Shown: positions 1 through 8,574, counted from the first letter of the stretch. The stretch is 64,000 bases of DNA from Caballeronia sp. dw_19 (GCF_018449515.1 NZ_JAAVUQ010000013.1:1-64000), one strand, 5' to 3'. Translations and numbers: made by a program. Notes: generated from the sequence alone by a model not told the origin.

Positions 1-41
1 CCCCGGCATAGACCCAACCACTAACCCCAGAACCGACCACC
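1..41. repeat. Edge fragment of a dispersed intergenic repeat
   Basis: Positions 1-41 match 22048-22089 almost base for base (shared blocks include GGCATAGACCC and CTAACCCCAGAACCGACCAC). At the second site this sequence lies just outside the right arm of a large inverted repeat. The window therefore probably begins at the right end of another copy of that element, whose body is to the left and not visible. Confidence 0.7.
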
Positions 42-56
42 TCAAACCCAAAGGCC

Positions 57-806
57 CTAAACCCCGCCGGCGGCCCTCACATGCCTTGACGCCAACCTCC
101 CGGCAATACCCATCGCGTCATAGATCAGCACGGCAAGCAATCCAACAATAACTCCACCCTGCAGGATAAAAGCAGTATTCGAGGTCTGCAGACCCGCAAT
201 AATGACATCACCCAACCCCTTCGCCGCCACGGTCGACCCGATAGTCGCAGTCCCCAGATTGATCACAACGGAAAGGCGCAGGCCCGCGAGAATAACCGGC
301 AGCGCGAGCGGCAGTTCGACCGCGAACAACTGCCGCGCCGCGCTCATGCCCATGCCTCGCGCCGCGTCGATAGTCACAGACGGAATCTCTTTCAGACCCG
401 TGATAGTGCTCTCGAATATCGGCAGGAGACCATAAAGAATCAACGCGACCAAGGTCGGCTTGACACCAAACCCGACCACGGGCACCGCAAGCGCCAGCAC
501 AACCACCGGCGGAAACGTCTGCCCGATATTCACTACGCTGCGCGCGAGCGGCAGGAATTCCACACCCGCCTCGCGCGTGACAAAAATCCCGGCAAGCAAC
601 GCAATCACCGCACCCACCAGACTGGCGGCGGCCACGATCGCGAGATGTGCAAGCGTGAGGTCCAGCAGGCTCGCCCGGTCATAAAGCACCGGCGCGCCGT
701 TTTCAGCCAGCGGGGCAAGGAGCGGCTGGAACACATGCGGCTTGAACAGCAACGTGAGCAGTACGGCAAGTGCCAACGTACGCGCTATCCAGGCAGCTGA
801 TTTCAT
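57..806 (-). CDS. yehW: Osmoprotectant ABC transporter permease (YehW-like)
   Basis: Inner-membrane permease of a glycine-betaine/osmoprotectant ABC importer, 249 residues, close to E. coli YehW. It has several hydrophobic segments and the permease coupling loop near IDAARGMGMSAARQLFAVELP, where the EAA-type motif contacts the ATPase. The start at 806 is chosen because ATG overlaps the stop of the upstream ATPase gene as ATGA; a longer frame to 905 would lie inside that gene. It is the last gene of the leftward operon and stops 16 bp from the repeat fragment at the window edge. Specificity for betaine-like solutes is inferred from family and gene order. Confidence 0.88.
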   Translation of the reverse strand: MKSAAWIARTLALAVLLTLLFKPHVFQPLLAPLAENGAPVLYDRASLLDLTLAHLAIVAAASLVGAVIALLAGIFVTREAGVEFLPLARSVVNIGQTFPPVVVLALAVPVVGFGVKPTLVALILYGLLPIFESTITGLKEIPSVTIDAARGMGMSAARQLFAVELPLALPVILAGLRLSVVINLGTATIGSTVAAKGLGDVIIAGLQTSNTAFILQGGVIVGLLAVLIYDAMGIAGRLASRHVRAAGGV

Positions 807-1741
807 GCGGACCTCTCGGCACGCGCCAGGATCGATGCAAGCGATATACGGCCCTGCACTGCACCGTCCGCCGATGCAACCGGCAAGCTCTGCGCGCCAC
901 GCCAAAGCAACTCGGACAAGGCATCGCGAAGGCTCTGCGTGCCAGCAATCGCACTGCCCTCGGCGGCGCCCGCTTCGGCGATTTCACTAACAGGAATCAG
1001 CGACAGCAGCCGGAACGGCCGGTCGACGCCCGCCACCAATCGCTCGACAAAACCCGGCGCAGGGCGCCTCAATATCTCGGCAGGCGTAGCCGCCTGAAGC
1101 ACGCGGCCACCGTCCATCACCACAATACGGTCACCCAGATGCAACGCCTCTTCCATATCATGCGTAACAATCACGACCGTGATCCCCAGACGCCGCTGAA
1201 GCGCAAGCAAGTCTTCCTGCGCCTTGGCGCGAATGATGGGATCGAGTGCACCGAACGGCTCGTCCATCAGCAAGATTGCAGGCTCCGCCGCCAGCGCCCG
1301 CGCCACTCCCACGCGCTGCTGCTGACCACCGGAAAGCTGATGGGGATACTTGTCCAGGTAGGCATCGGCGTCCAGATTGAAGAGTGCCAGCAACTCGCGC
1401 ACACGCAGGTCGATCCTCGCCGCGCTCCACCCCAGCAAGCGCGGAACCGTCGCGATATTGCGAGCCACCGTCCAATGCGGAAACAAGCCGTTACCCTGGA
1501 TCACATAACCAATCCCGCGTCGCAATGCCTCAGCCGACACGGTTGCGGTGTCGCTTCCGTCAATGCGGATCGTGCCGCTCGTGGGCGCGATCAGACGATT
1601 GATCATGCGCAGGAGCGTGGACTTGCCGCTGCCGGATGTGCCGACAAACGCGGTGATGGTGCCTCGTTCGATGGTGAGCGAGACGTCATCGACAGCGACG
1701 ATATCGCCGAAACGCCGACTGATTTTTTCGATTTCGATCAT
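803..1741 (-). CDS. yehX: Osmoprotectant ABC transporter ATP-binding protein (YehX-like)
   Basis: Cytoplasmic ATPase of the same importer, 312 residues. Walker A GTSGSGKST lies at about 34-42, the signature LSGGQQQRVGVARAL and Walker B ILLMDEPFGALDP follow in order, then the switch histidine in VTHDMEEALHL. The last 70 residues resemble a CBS-type module (SLRDALSELLWRGAQSLPV), as in the OpuCA/ProV group where CBS domains gate transport in response to ionic strength. It overlaps the downstream permease by 4 bp and starts 20 bp after the upstream permease stop. Confidence 0.92.
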   Translation of the reverse strand: MIEIEKISRRFGDIVAVDDVSLTIERGTITAFVGTSGSGKSTLLRMINRLIAPTSGTIRIDGSDTATVSAEALRRGIGYVIQGNGLFPHWTVARNIATVPRLLGWSAARIDLRVRELLALFNLDADAYLDKYPHQLSGGQQQRVGVARALAAEPAILLMDEPFGALDPIIRAKAQEDLLALQRRLGITVVIVTHDMEEALHLGDRIVVMDGGRVLQAATPAEILRRPAPGFVERLVAGVDRPFRLLSLIPVSEIAEAGAAEGSAIAGTQSLRDALSELLWRGAQSLPVASADGAVQGRISLASILARAERSA

Positions 1742-1761
1742 ACGTGGCGTCCTTGCGTCCT

Positions 1762-2982
1762 TTAGTGACGTCCTTTAGCGAGTTCGGTCACGGCGTTGAA
1801 CACGATTGCCGCAGCGAGACCGAGCGCGATGGTCGGCACGGCGCCGAGCAGCACGAGATCAGTCGCCGCTTGCCCAAGACCCTGGAATACGAAAGTACCG
1901 AAGCCACCTCCGCCGATCAGCGCAGCCACGGTCGCCAGACCAATGTTTTGGACCAGCACGATCCGCACGCCCGTCAGGATGACCGGCAACGCAAGCGGCA
2001 GTTCAATCGCAAAGAGCCGCTGGCGCGGGGTCATGCCCATCGCCACTGCAGCTTCAACGCTCTCGTGCGGAAGCTGCGCAAATCCCACCACAACGCTTGC
2101 CGCGACCGGCAGCAGCGAATAGAGAAACAACGCAATTCCCGCAGGCGCGACGCCGATACCGCGAATGCCAAGTGCATCGAGCAGCGGGAACCGGGTGGCA
2201 AGAAGCCCTAGCGGAACCATCATCAAACCGTACATCGCGATACTCGGGATGGTTTGAATAATGTTGAGTACAGGTAACGCGACGGCACGCAGCGCCGACC
2301 ACTTTGCGCACGCAACGCCCAGTGGCACACCGATCAGGACCGCCGCCGCAACCGACCCCGTGACGAGTTCAACATGGCGGGCCGCTTCGAGCCAGAAGGT
2401 ATCGGCGTGATTCGCATACTCCTGCATCACCGACAACCCGCTCCATAAGCCACTGCCAAGAATGGCTGCAATAACGGCCGCGGCCAGTGCAAGCGCAAGA
2501 AGATGTTGCACCGGTCCGAACGAGAGCTTGGCGATAGCGTCGGTTACCAGCACCGAGAACGCGAAGAACAAGATCCAGAAACCACCCGCGGGCGACACCC
2601 GCGCCAACGGGTTATCGGCAGTGACGAGATGCGCAGGCACAAGGCCGAGCAGCACGCACAGCGTCAGGAGCAGGACAACGCCGACCACGAACCGAAGCGT
2701 CGGACGGCTGCGCAGCAACGCGAACAGCGCCCCTGCGGCCAGCACCGCAAGAAATGCCCATGCCTGCCCGGCTGTGAAGATGTCGGTCAACCCGAGACCT
2801 TTGCCGGACACAATCCGGTTCGCCCGAAACGTCACGAACGGTTCGAACACCAGCGCGAGCAAGGCTATCGCTGCGATCAGCGAACCGACCTTGTCGATAC
2901 GCAAGGCGCTTGCACCCTGCTGCGCGCCGGCCGTGGCCGGCGTTTCATCGGTGCGTGCGTCGGCCCGTGTCCCGGCAATCAT
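1762..2982 (-). CDS. yehY: Osmoprotectant ABC transporter permease, long form (YehY-like)
   Basis: Second permease of the importer, 406 residues. The N-terminal half holds extra hydrophobic segments absent from the shorter permease, which is typical of YehY (about 385 residues in E. coli). The C-terminal half is a normal permease domain with the coupling loop around VEAAVAMGMTPRQRLFAIELP. Both permeases share the string IELPLALPVIL or a close variant, so the two domains are paralogous. Its ATG at 2982 overlaps the TGA of the binding-protein gene as ATGA, suggesting translational coupling. Confidence 0.9.
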   Translation of the reverse strand: MIAGTRADARTDETPATAGAQQGASALRIDKVGSLIAAIALLALVFEPFVTFRANRIVSGKGLGLTDIFTAGQAWAFLAVLAAGALFALLRSRPTLRFVVGVVLLLTLCVLLGLVPAHLVTADNPLARVSPAGGFWILFFAFSVLVTDAIAKLSFGPVQHLLALALAAAVIAAILGSGLWSGLSVMQEYANHADTFWLEAARHVELVTGSVAAAVLIGVPLGVACAKWSALRAVALPVLNIIQTIPSIAMYGLMMVPLGLLATRFPLLDALGIRGIGVAPAGIALFLYSLLPVAASVVVGFAQLPHESVEAAVAMGMTPRQRLFAIELPLALPVILTGVRIVLVQNIGLATVAALIGGGGFGTFVFQGLGQAATDLVLLGAVPTIALGLAAAIVFNAVTELAKGRH

Positions 2983-3908
2983 TTAACGAAGCCCTTCGAT
3001 TTCAGATAGCTCGCCGCGACCGTTGCGGCCGGCTCGCCGTTGACCTGAATGCGGCTGTTCAACGTCTGCAAGGTCTTCAGATCGAGACTGGCAAATACCG
3101 GCTTGAGATAGCCGGCAATCTCGGGGTGCGCCTTCAGTACGCTCTCGCGAATCAGCGGTGTGGGTGCGTAGACGGGCTGCACGTCCTTGTTGTCCTCCAG
3201 CACGACCAGTCCCGCGGCCGCTATGCCGCCGTCCGTGCCGTAGACCATGGCTGCGTTGACCTTGTCGGTTTGCTCGGCGGCCGCCTTGATCGTCGCCGAT
3301 GTATCGCCGCCCGAGAGCACGAGGAGTTGTTCAGGTTTCAGCTTGAATGCATAGGTCTTTTCGAACGACGGCAGTGCGGCCGCGGTATTGACGAACTCAG
3401 CCGATGCCGCGAGCTTGACCTGGCCGCCCGCCGACACCCACTTGCCGAAGTCCTCGAAGGTCTTGATCTTGTTGGCCTTCGCGACGGTTCCCAGCAGGGC
3501 TACGGCCCAGGTGTTGTTGGCCGGCGCGGGCGTCAGCCAGACAATCTTGTTGGCCGCGTAATCGAGCTTGGCGGCTTCCTCATAGCCTTTGGCCGCATTC
3601 TTCCAGAGCGGGTCATCGGCCTTGTTGAAGAAGAACGCGGCGTTGCCGGTGTATTCCGGATAGATGTCGATTTCACCTGTCGTGATGGCCTTGCGCACGA
3701 TTGGCGTGGTCCCGAGGCCGATCTTGTCGGAGACCGCAATGCCATGCGACTTCAGCACCTGCGCAATGATGTTCCCAAGCAGATTGCCCTCGGTGTCGAT
3801 CTTCGATGCCACGGTGACCGAGTCCGCTGCATAAGCGGTGGAAGCAGTGGACATGGTCAGGACGAGCGCGGCGGCGCCCCATGCCTTGATTGATTTTGCG
3901 ATTCCCAT
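2979..3908 (-). CDS. osmF: Osmoprotectant ABC transporter substrate-binding protein (OsmF/YehZ-like)
   Basis: Periplasmic binding protein of the QAT (OpuAC/OsmF) family, 309 residues, first gene of the leftward operon. The N terminus has a signal peptide with a hydrophobic run AAALVLTMSTAST and cleavage after AYA-A. Family features include ASKIDTEGNLLGNIIAQ and the ligand-proximal GEIDIYPEYTGNA. The frame stays open to 4319, but the ATG at 3908 is preferred because it puts the signal peptide at the very N terminus and follows a GAGG element. The Z-Y-X-W order equals that of E. coli yehZYXW. Confidence 0.9.
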   Translation of the reverse strand: MGIAKSIKAWGAAALVLTMSTASTAYAADSVTVASKIDTEGNLLGNIIAQVLKSHGIAVSDKIGLGTTPIVRKAITTGEIDIYPEYTGNAAFFFNKADDPLWKNAAKGYEEAAKLDYAANKIVWLTPAPANNTWAVALLGTVAKANKIKTFEDFGKWVSAGGQVKLAASAEFVNTAAALPSFEKTYAFKLKPEQLLVLSGGDTSATIKAAAEQTDKVNAAMVYGTDGGIAAAGLVVLEDNKDVQPVYAPTPLIRESVLKAHPEIAGYLKPVFASLDLKTLQTLNSRIQVNGEPAATVAASYLKSKGFVK

Positions 3909-4317
3909 GGGGATGTGGCCTCGGTTGAATAGTCGTTTTTTAAGGGGAACGGTTTCTTGGTCGCTTAAGCGCGGGTCGACATTATCGACCAAGTAGCAGT
4001 GAATCGGCTGCAATAGCTGAGGAGAGTAACGGTGCGCGAAACCATCACAAACCAAGAAATCCCGATTTGCAAATAGGTATCGATGGAAATGGTCTCGCTT
4101 TCCGCGCTTAGCCAAGCGCGCAACCCTCTGCATGCACCCGGCCATGAGAGAGCTGATAGGCGAGCGGCCAAGCAACGCGTTAAAGGTGATAACCAGGCGA
4201 GAAGCGAGACCTACTCTGTTGCTTGCCAGGCACGCAAGGTTTTCCGAGCGGCAATCTACCGGAACGACAAGCCCGTAATTAATTGCCTTGCTAACTATTT
4301 TGTGATTTAATCGATTC
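3909..4317. other. Gene-free divergent region, osmF to marR
   Basis: About 400 bp separate the outward-facing osmF-like and marR-like genes and must hold both promoters. I see no convincing protein. The right end is A+T-rich and carries the TTGCCTTGCTAA element listed separately. Confidence 0.6.
4283..4294 (+). promoter_or_regulatory. Repeated TTGYCTTGCTAA site upstream of marR
   Basis: TTGCCTTGCTAA ends 23 bp before the MarR start codon. The same 12-mer with one change, TTGTCTTGCTAA, recurs at 4764-4775 in front of the next gene. A shared site before a MarR-type gene and its neighbour fits an autoregulatory operator; this is inference. Confidence 0.45.
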
Positions 4318-4734
4318 ATGTTCGATCACTGCCTTTACTTCAACTCGGCTGCCCTCGCCCGTCTCGTGGAGCGGGAGTGGACTGTTGTCTATGCAGAATT
4401 CGGGCTGACGCCACCACAAGGATTTGTGCTTCGTGTCGTGCTGGCTACGCCCGGCTGCCTCAGCAGTCAGGTGGCGGAGATCCTGGGTATAGCGCGCCCT
4501 ACCGCAACCCGGCTTATCGACAGTCTCTGCGAAAAGCAATTAGTCGAACGCCGTCAAGCCAAGGAAGATGGCCGGGAGTGGACAGTCCATCCAACTCCAA
4601 CCGGTCTGGCGCTCGATCGGCCAATCAACAATGCCAGCGCCAGGATTGCACGGACCTTGCGCGCAAAGATCGGCCCGGAGTTGTTCGAGTCGGCGGTCGC
4701 GTCCATGCACGACGTGAGGAAGGCATTGGTGTAA
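4318..4734 (+). CDS. MarR-family transcriptional regulator
   Basis: Winged-helix regulator of 138 residues. The recognition region is VAEILGIARPTATRLIDSL, followed by the wing QLVERRQAKEDGREWTVHPTPTGLAL, both typical of MarR. It is divergent from the osmoprotectant operon and upstream of a small membrane-anchored protein, with a repeated TTGYCTTGCTAA element before each rightward gene. Its likely targets are itself and that neighbour; the effector is unknown. Confidence 0.8.
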   Translation: MFDHCLYFNSAALARLVEREWTVVYAEFGLTPPQGFVLRVVLATPGCLSSQVAEILGIARPTATRLIDSLCEKQLVERRQAKEDGREWTVHPTPTGLALDRPINNASARIARTLRAKIGPELFESAVASMHDVRKALV

Positions 4735-4763
4735 GTTCAACGGCTTTTTTTAAAAGCAAATAG

Positions 4764-4775
4764 TTGTCTTGCTAA
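4764..4775 (+). promoter_or_regulatory. Second TTGYCTTGCTAA site
   Basis: TTGTCTTGCTAA lies 19 bp before the start codon at 4795 and repeats the element at 4283-4294. A good ribosome binding site, GGAGG at 4783-4787, follows it. Confidence 0.45.
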
Positions 4776-4794
4776 TCATAATGGAGGCAAGCAA

Positions 4795-5064
4795 ATGGAT
4801 AACGAGTTGCATCGAATGGCCGTGGTCAAGAAGCGCATGGGGTGGCGATGGTTTCCGGCACGAGCCACCAGCGCCGCTGTAGCGGTCCTTGGATCAGCAG
4901 CGCTGATGGTCGCGCTTGCCTGTTCTGTCTCGAGCAGCCGTGCAAACAATGCGCGGTGCCTTCAGGCGTTCGCAAACGATGAGCACCGTAGTCTCGACGC
5001 TTTTTTCCAGGATCCGTCGATGCAGGATTCGCTTGTGCAAGCGATCGATCAATGTTCGCGTTGA
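4795..5064 (+). CDS. Small hypothetical membrane-anchored or lipoprotein-like protein
   Basis: An 89-residue protein with a basic N terminus (VKKRMGWRWF), one hydrophobic segment at about 26-43 and a lipobox-like VALAC at its end. It may be a lipoprotein or a single-pass inner-membrane protein. The remaining 45 residues are polar with two cysteines (RCLQAF, IDQCSR). GGAGG seven bases before the ATG supports translation. I recognise no family. It directly follows the marR gene and shares an upstream element with it. Confidence 0.55.
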   Translation: MDNELHRMAVVKKRMGWRWFPARATSAAVAVLGSAALMVALACSVSSSRANNARCLQAFANDEHRSLDAFFQDPSMQDSLVQAIDQCSR

Positions 5065-5122
5065 ACGTCGATCGATCACCCTCTTTGGCATGGAAGCGGC
5101 GCCGCGTACGTCAGACGCCGCT

Positions 5123-5557
5123 TCAGATGCTTTGCATATAGTCGCGGTCTTCGGCGGGTAGCGACGAAAGCCAGTTTTGTTCAGAACCGGGTTCCGGTAG
5201 AACATGGCCGTATTCGATCATCTGAGCCGGGGGCAGTTCGGATATGTAGGCCCAGACGTATCGCTTGGCAACCGCGGTGGTTTTCGAAATTGCGTCGACA
5301 ATGCCCTCAAGCAACTCACGCTTGCGCTCTGCGCTGCGACCGGCGCGGATATGTCCGTGCACGAAAATCTGCTCCGAGCGAAGCGGACTTCCACCCACGA
5401 AGTGATTACCTTCCGGCACTTCGTTGAAAATCACCTGAGCGAAGAAAGACTGCGCGCCGGTGGCCTGATTGTGAATCCGGGTGATCTCTTCCGCGATGCG
5501 TTGTTTTGCATCGGCAGACAGGCGGCCGTTCGCAGCGGAAACAATATAGGTAGGCAT
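5123..5557 (-). CDS. Tautomerase-superfamily protein
   Basis: A 144-residue protein starting MPTYIVSA, so Pro2 becomes the N-terminal catalytic proline after Met removal, as in 4-oxalocrotonate tautomerase and cis-3-chloroacrylic acid dehalogenase relatives. The length, twice that of classical 4-OT monomers, fits the fused two-repeat subgroup: an N-terminal beta-alpha-beta half and a second half from about residue 70 (GHIRAGRSAERKRELLEGIVDAI). The natural substrate cannot be told from sequence. Three palindromic sites lie within 160 bp upstream, so MarR-type control is likely. Confidence 0.82.
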   Translation of the reverse strand: MPTYIVSAANGRLSADAKQRIAEEITRIHNQATGAQSFFAQVIFNEVPEGNHFVGGSPLRSEQIFVHGHIRAGRSAERKRELLEGIVDAISKTTAVAKRYVWAYISELPPAQMIEYGHVLPEPGSEQNWLSSLPAEDRDYMQSI

Positions 5558-5608
5558 ATAGCCCCTCCTTGAGCAATAAAACCGGCTTTCGTTATTTCAT
5601 CTTATCTA

Positions 5609-5713
5609 TTGCATATACAACCATTTTGCAGAAGATAAAATTCAACGCCATACAGTTGCAGCTACAACTAATCTAACAAATAAAAACCCGACAAACTAGT
5701 TGTAGCTACATCT
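5609..5713. promoter_or_regulatory. Cluster of three palindromic MarR-type operator candidates
   Basis: Three related palindromes lie upstream of the tautomerase gene: TTGCATATACAA at 5609-5620, AGTTGCAGCTACAACT at 5654-5669 and AGTTGTAGCTACATCT at 5698-5713, whose core TGTAGCTACA is a perfect palindrome. Centre spacings are about 45 bp. A fourth member lies at 6324-6339 upstream of the neighbouring marR gene, which points to that MarR as the binding protein. Confidence 0.6.
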
Positions 5714-5791
5714 TATGGTTTGCAGTACCCGTCAGATACACGTGTTTACCCGGCAGTCGATGCAACAAACCGTCAGCCGGAACCACAAGCG

Positions 5792-6223
5792 TCACACCTG
5801 TCGCCCCACACCTTGAAGCGTTTCGAGCGCCTCCAACAGTCGCTTGCTGGCTGGCCCCTTCATGAATTTTTGAACTTCGCTTTCAACTTGCTTCTGCGCA
5901 ACCTGCCAATGAGGCTCCGCACGCCGCAGCATTTTCAGCCCCTCCTTGCTTAAGGTAGCGACCTTGAAGCGGGCGTCTTCTTCGCTGCCGACCTTGACCC
6001 AGCCGGCATCGATCAGAACCTTGAGGTTTCTCGAGATAGTGGTCTTATCCAGCGCCGCTTCCACCGCGATTTCAGTGAAGGTCGCCGATCCAAGCCGCTC
6101 GAGCGCCCGGAGAAGGGAGAACTGCGTGATTTTTAATCCGATCGGCCGGAGCGCGTCGTCGTAGACGCTCGTCAAGGCGTTCGCCGAGCGGCGGAATTGT
6201 GTGCAGTAGCAGTCCGTGAACAT
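5792..6223 (-). CDS. MarR-family transcriptional regulator
   Basis: A 143-residue winged-helix protein with the helix-turn-helix FTEIAVEAALDKTTISRNLKVL and wing VKVGSEEDARFKVATLSKEG. The N terminus has two cysteines (DCYCTQFRR), a feature of MarR subgroups whose members start CxxxxLR and sometimes sense oxidants or electrophiles. It lies upstream of and reads with the tautomerase gene, 234 bp apart, and similar palindromes precede both. An autoregulated MarR/tautomerase module is the likely arrangement. Confidence 0.85.
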   Translation of the reverse strand: MFTDCYCTQFRRSANALTSVYDDALRPIGLKITQFSLLRALERLGSATFTEIAVEAALDKTTISRNLKVLIDAGWVKVGSEEDARFKVATLSKEGLKMLRRAEPHWQVAQKQVESEVQKFMKGPASKRLLEALETLQGVGRQV

Positions 6224-6323
6224 GACACTCCAGAATCGATTAGCGGCGAATAATCACAAGCCGTTGCACCACCGCAATTAAGCACCCTCTTAGCACCGGG
6301 AAAACGCGGTTAGCGCCAAAATC

Positions 6324-6339
6324 AGATGCATATGCAACT
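6324..6339. promoter_or_regulatory. MarR-type palindrome upstream of marR
   Basis: AGATGCATATGCAACT is a 16-bp near-perfect palindrome (one mismatched pair), about 100 bp before the MarR start at 6223. It has the same half-site TGCAACT as the sites at 5654-5669 and 33376-33391. Confidence 0.5.
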
Positions 6340-6568
6340 TCTTTAGTATAGCTCGCATCTCGCGTGGTGCGTCAATGCGAGATTACAGGAGGTGTTTCGT
6401 CGATCAGAACGCGCGACGCCCGACCCGCCCGCTTATCGACATCGGGCGAAGGCGTCAATTCGTCTTCAGTGGGTTCTTACGTGTTGCTCAAGTTTTTCGC
6501 GCGGCCTTTGGGATCTTTCGAATTCCGCGAGCGAGGCTTGCTCGCGTTGCGCAATCGCATGCTTCATC

Positions 6569-6608
6569 GTCGATGCGTCGATGCGTCGATGCCTAAATGC
6601 GTCGATGC
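6569..6608. repeat. Tandem 8-bp repeat
   Basis: GTCGATGC occurs three times without gaps at 6569-6592 and once more at 6601-6608 after an 8-bp break, just beyond the 3' end of the H-NS-like gene. Function unknown. The surrounding 6224-6627 holds no gene I can support. Confidence 0.7.
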
Positions 6609-6627
6609 TCCACATCAAAGTACTGGT

Positions 6628-6942
6628 TCAAGCAGTTACCAGGAACTCGTCACGGTTCTTGTCTACGATCCAATGAGGCGCTCGACCGCGGCCAGACCAG
6701 GTCGCACCGCTCACCACGTCACGATATTTTGGCGCGCCCGTTGTAGCGGCCACCGCGGCAGTCGCCTTGACTTGAGTGTTGTGTCCCATGAGCTCGGCAA
6801 GCGAGATCTTATATTCGCCCATCTTGGCGACTATTTCAGCGAGGACGATTTCGGCCTGGCGCTGTCGAGCGATGTTCAATTGATCTTGAAGTGCTTCGCG
6901 TTGCGCGAGCAGTTCTTTAAGGGTGGGCATTTCCGTTTGCAT
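6628..6942 (-). CDS. H-NS-family nucleoid-associated protein
   Basis: A 104-residue H-NS-like protein. Residues 1-50 form a coiled-coil dimerisation region (LLAQREALQDQLNIARQRQAEIV). The C-terminal DNA-binding domain ends with the motif TWSGRGRAPHWI preceded by PKYRDVVSG, diagnostic of the Burkholderia H-NS group. It binds A+T-rich, often foreign, DNA and silences transcription. ATG at 6942 is used; an in-frame ATG at 6930 (MPTLKELL) is equally possible because neither has a strong ribosome binding site. Confidence 0.88.
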   Translation of the reverse strand: MQTEMPTLKELLAQREALQDQLNIARQRQAEIVLAEIVAKMGEYKISLAELMGHNTQVKATAAVAATTGAPKYRDVVSGATWSGRGRAPHWIVDKNRDEFLVTA

Positions 6943-7608
6943 TATAAAAAGTCGTTCTTTGAAGTTGTTTGGGTGTTCGACAGCGTATTGATCAACAAAG
7001 GTAAGCGCAGAGGCAATCGCATTTTGCTAACGGGTCACCGCTGCGTCTCGGCCGGTCTGGCCGCTGGGCGAACAGACCAAGCCTGCCAGACCGACGGTTG
7101 CCGGACTAAAGGCATACCGGCCTGCGAACTTCGTCGGGGTTTTCAGTAGTCATCACACCGTGAACGGCGGCACGCCGTATCAGCCGGCGACGAAAGAGGT
7201 GTTGCCTGCACGCAGGGGTGGTTCCCCAGGGGCCTCTTCGCTGAAACAGCGGCTAGTGTACGCGCATCACGCCGAGTCGCAGCGAAAACAACCACGTTGC
7301 GGGGCAATAAAATATAAATACCACGCCCGGCCCAACTGATCTAGCCATTGATATTAACGATATCTTACACGCGGCGTCAGACTCTGAATCGGGTGAAACA
7401 ATTCGTTCGCGGCCATTCCGACTCGTTAAGAAACGTGGATTCGCAACGCGCGATCTTTCAGTTTGCCGAGCACAACGTATTGCAGGAGCAATACGCGCGC
7501 GGCAATATTCCGGGCCATTTCACGCTTCTGATCCGCCTTGATGTTCGTTACACCGGAAGCTTATTGAAAGCATACGGTGGCCGAATTAAATCGGCGGGAC
7601 TACTGGAT
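6943..7608. other. Stretch without a supported gene
   Basis: I see only an open frame at 7348-7623 beginning with TTG, without a ribosome binding site and running into the 3' end of the LysR gene. I do not call it. The hns promoter should lie near 6943-7010. Confidence 0.5.
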
Positions 7609-8463
7609 TCACACATTCGCTAATCGCTCGATAACCAGGTCAAGCAGCGCCCGCAGTCTTCCGAGCCGGCGCAGGTCGCGATGGTAACCGAACCAGACGT
7701 CGCGGCCAGGCGGTGTCTCTCCCAGATCGATGCGGTGTATGCCGGTCGTATTGTCCCCGAGCGCGCACGGGAGTACGGCGAGTCCGCCCCCCTCCGCACA
7801 CATCCTGGCTTGTGCGCCGCGGTTGTTGCTGCCGAACGCCACGTGCGCTTTCGGCAGCACGCGTCTCGCCCAGTCGACGTCCGGCAGCGTTCCAAAAGCG
7901 CTGTCCATGGTGACGAGGCTATACCCGTCACCGTCGCCGGCCTGCGGCGGAACCATGTCGACCGGAGAGTACAGCGCGTAGTCCATGTGCATGAACTTCC
8001 GCTGAATCACATCTGCCTCGTCAAACTGCGTGATGCGAAACAGCAGATCCGCGTCGCGCCTTGCCAGATTGAACCGGCGGGAATCCGTCACGAGCTCGAT
8101 GCTCACGCGCGGATTAGCCTTAAGGAATTCAGCGAAGAGCGGCGTCAGGACATGAATGCCAAACCAGTCCGACGATGACACCCGCAGCACGCCAGTAAGA
8201 TGCGGCTCCTTGCCGGCCAAAGAGCGCTCGAACGCGAGTGCGTCCTCCTCCATACGCTCCGCGTGCATCAGTACGGCCGCTCCTTCGTCTGTCAGGACAA
8301 AACCGTCCGTGGTGCGTTGAAACAGGGTTTGGCCGACTGCTGATTCGAGGGCTCGCAGCCGCCGACCCATTGTCGGTTGTGTTTGACCGGTCTGCTTTGC
8401 GGCCGCGCCAAGCGAACCCGTGCGGGCAATCGCCAGAAAAATCCGAACATCGCCCCAGTCCAT
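7609..8463 (-). CDS. LysR-family transcriptional regulator
   Basis: A 284-residue LysR protein with an N-terminal winged helix (GSLGAAAKQTGQTQPTMGRRLRALE, about 16-40) and a C-terminal effector domain from about residue 90. It is divergent from the quinone oxidoreductase at 8575, with 111 bp between them, the classic arrangement for a LysR protein controlling its neighbour. The effector domain is slightly shorter than usual and ends ALLDLVIERLANV. Confidence 0.87.
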   Translation of the reverse strand: MDWGDVRIFLAIARTGSLGAAAKQTGQTQPTMGRRLRALESAVGQTLFQRTTDGFVLTDEGAAVLMHAERMEEDALAFERSLAGKEPHLTGVLRVSSSDWFGIHVLTPLFAEFLKANPRVSIELVTDSRRFNLARRDADLLFRITQFDEADVIQRKFMHMDYALYSPVDMVPPQAGDGDGYSLVTMDSAFGTLPDVDWARRVLPKAHVAFGSNNRGAQARMCAEGGGLAVLPCALGDNTTGIHRIDLGETPPGRDVWFGYHRDLRRLGRLRALLDLVIERLANV

Positions 8464-8574
8464 TTTTCCTCATGCATAAACGTTTGGTCGTCGTGCAATA
8501 ACGTCGATTGTCGTAATTTCCCGCATGGACGAAGATGAATCAAGCAAATTCGATCAATCACCGGGATAAACACC

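Noticed and set aside
7348..7623. 91-codon frame before the LysR gene
   Set aside because: Starts with TTG, lacks a ribosome binding site, overlaps the LysR 3' end and has no recognisable family.
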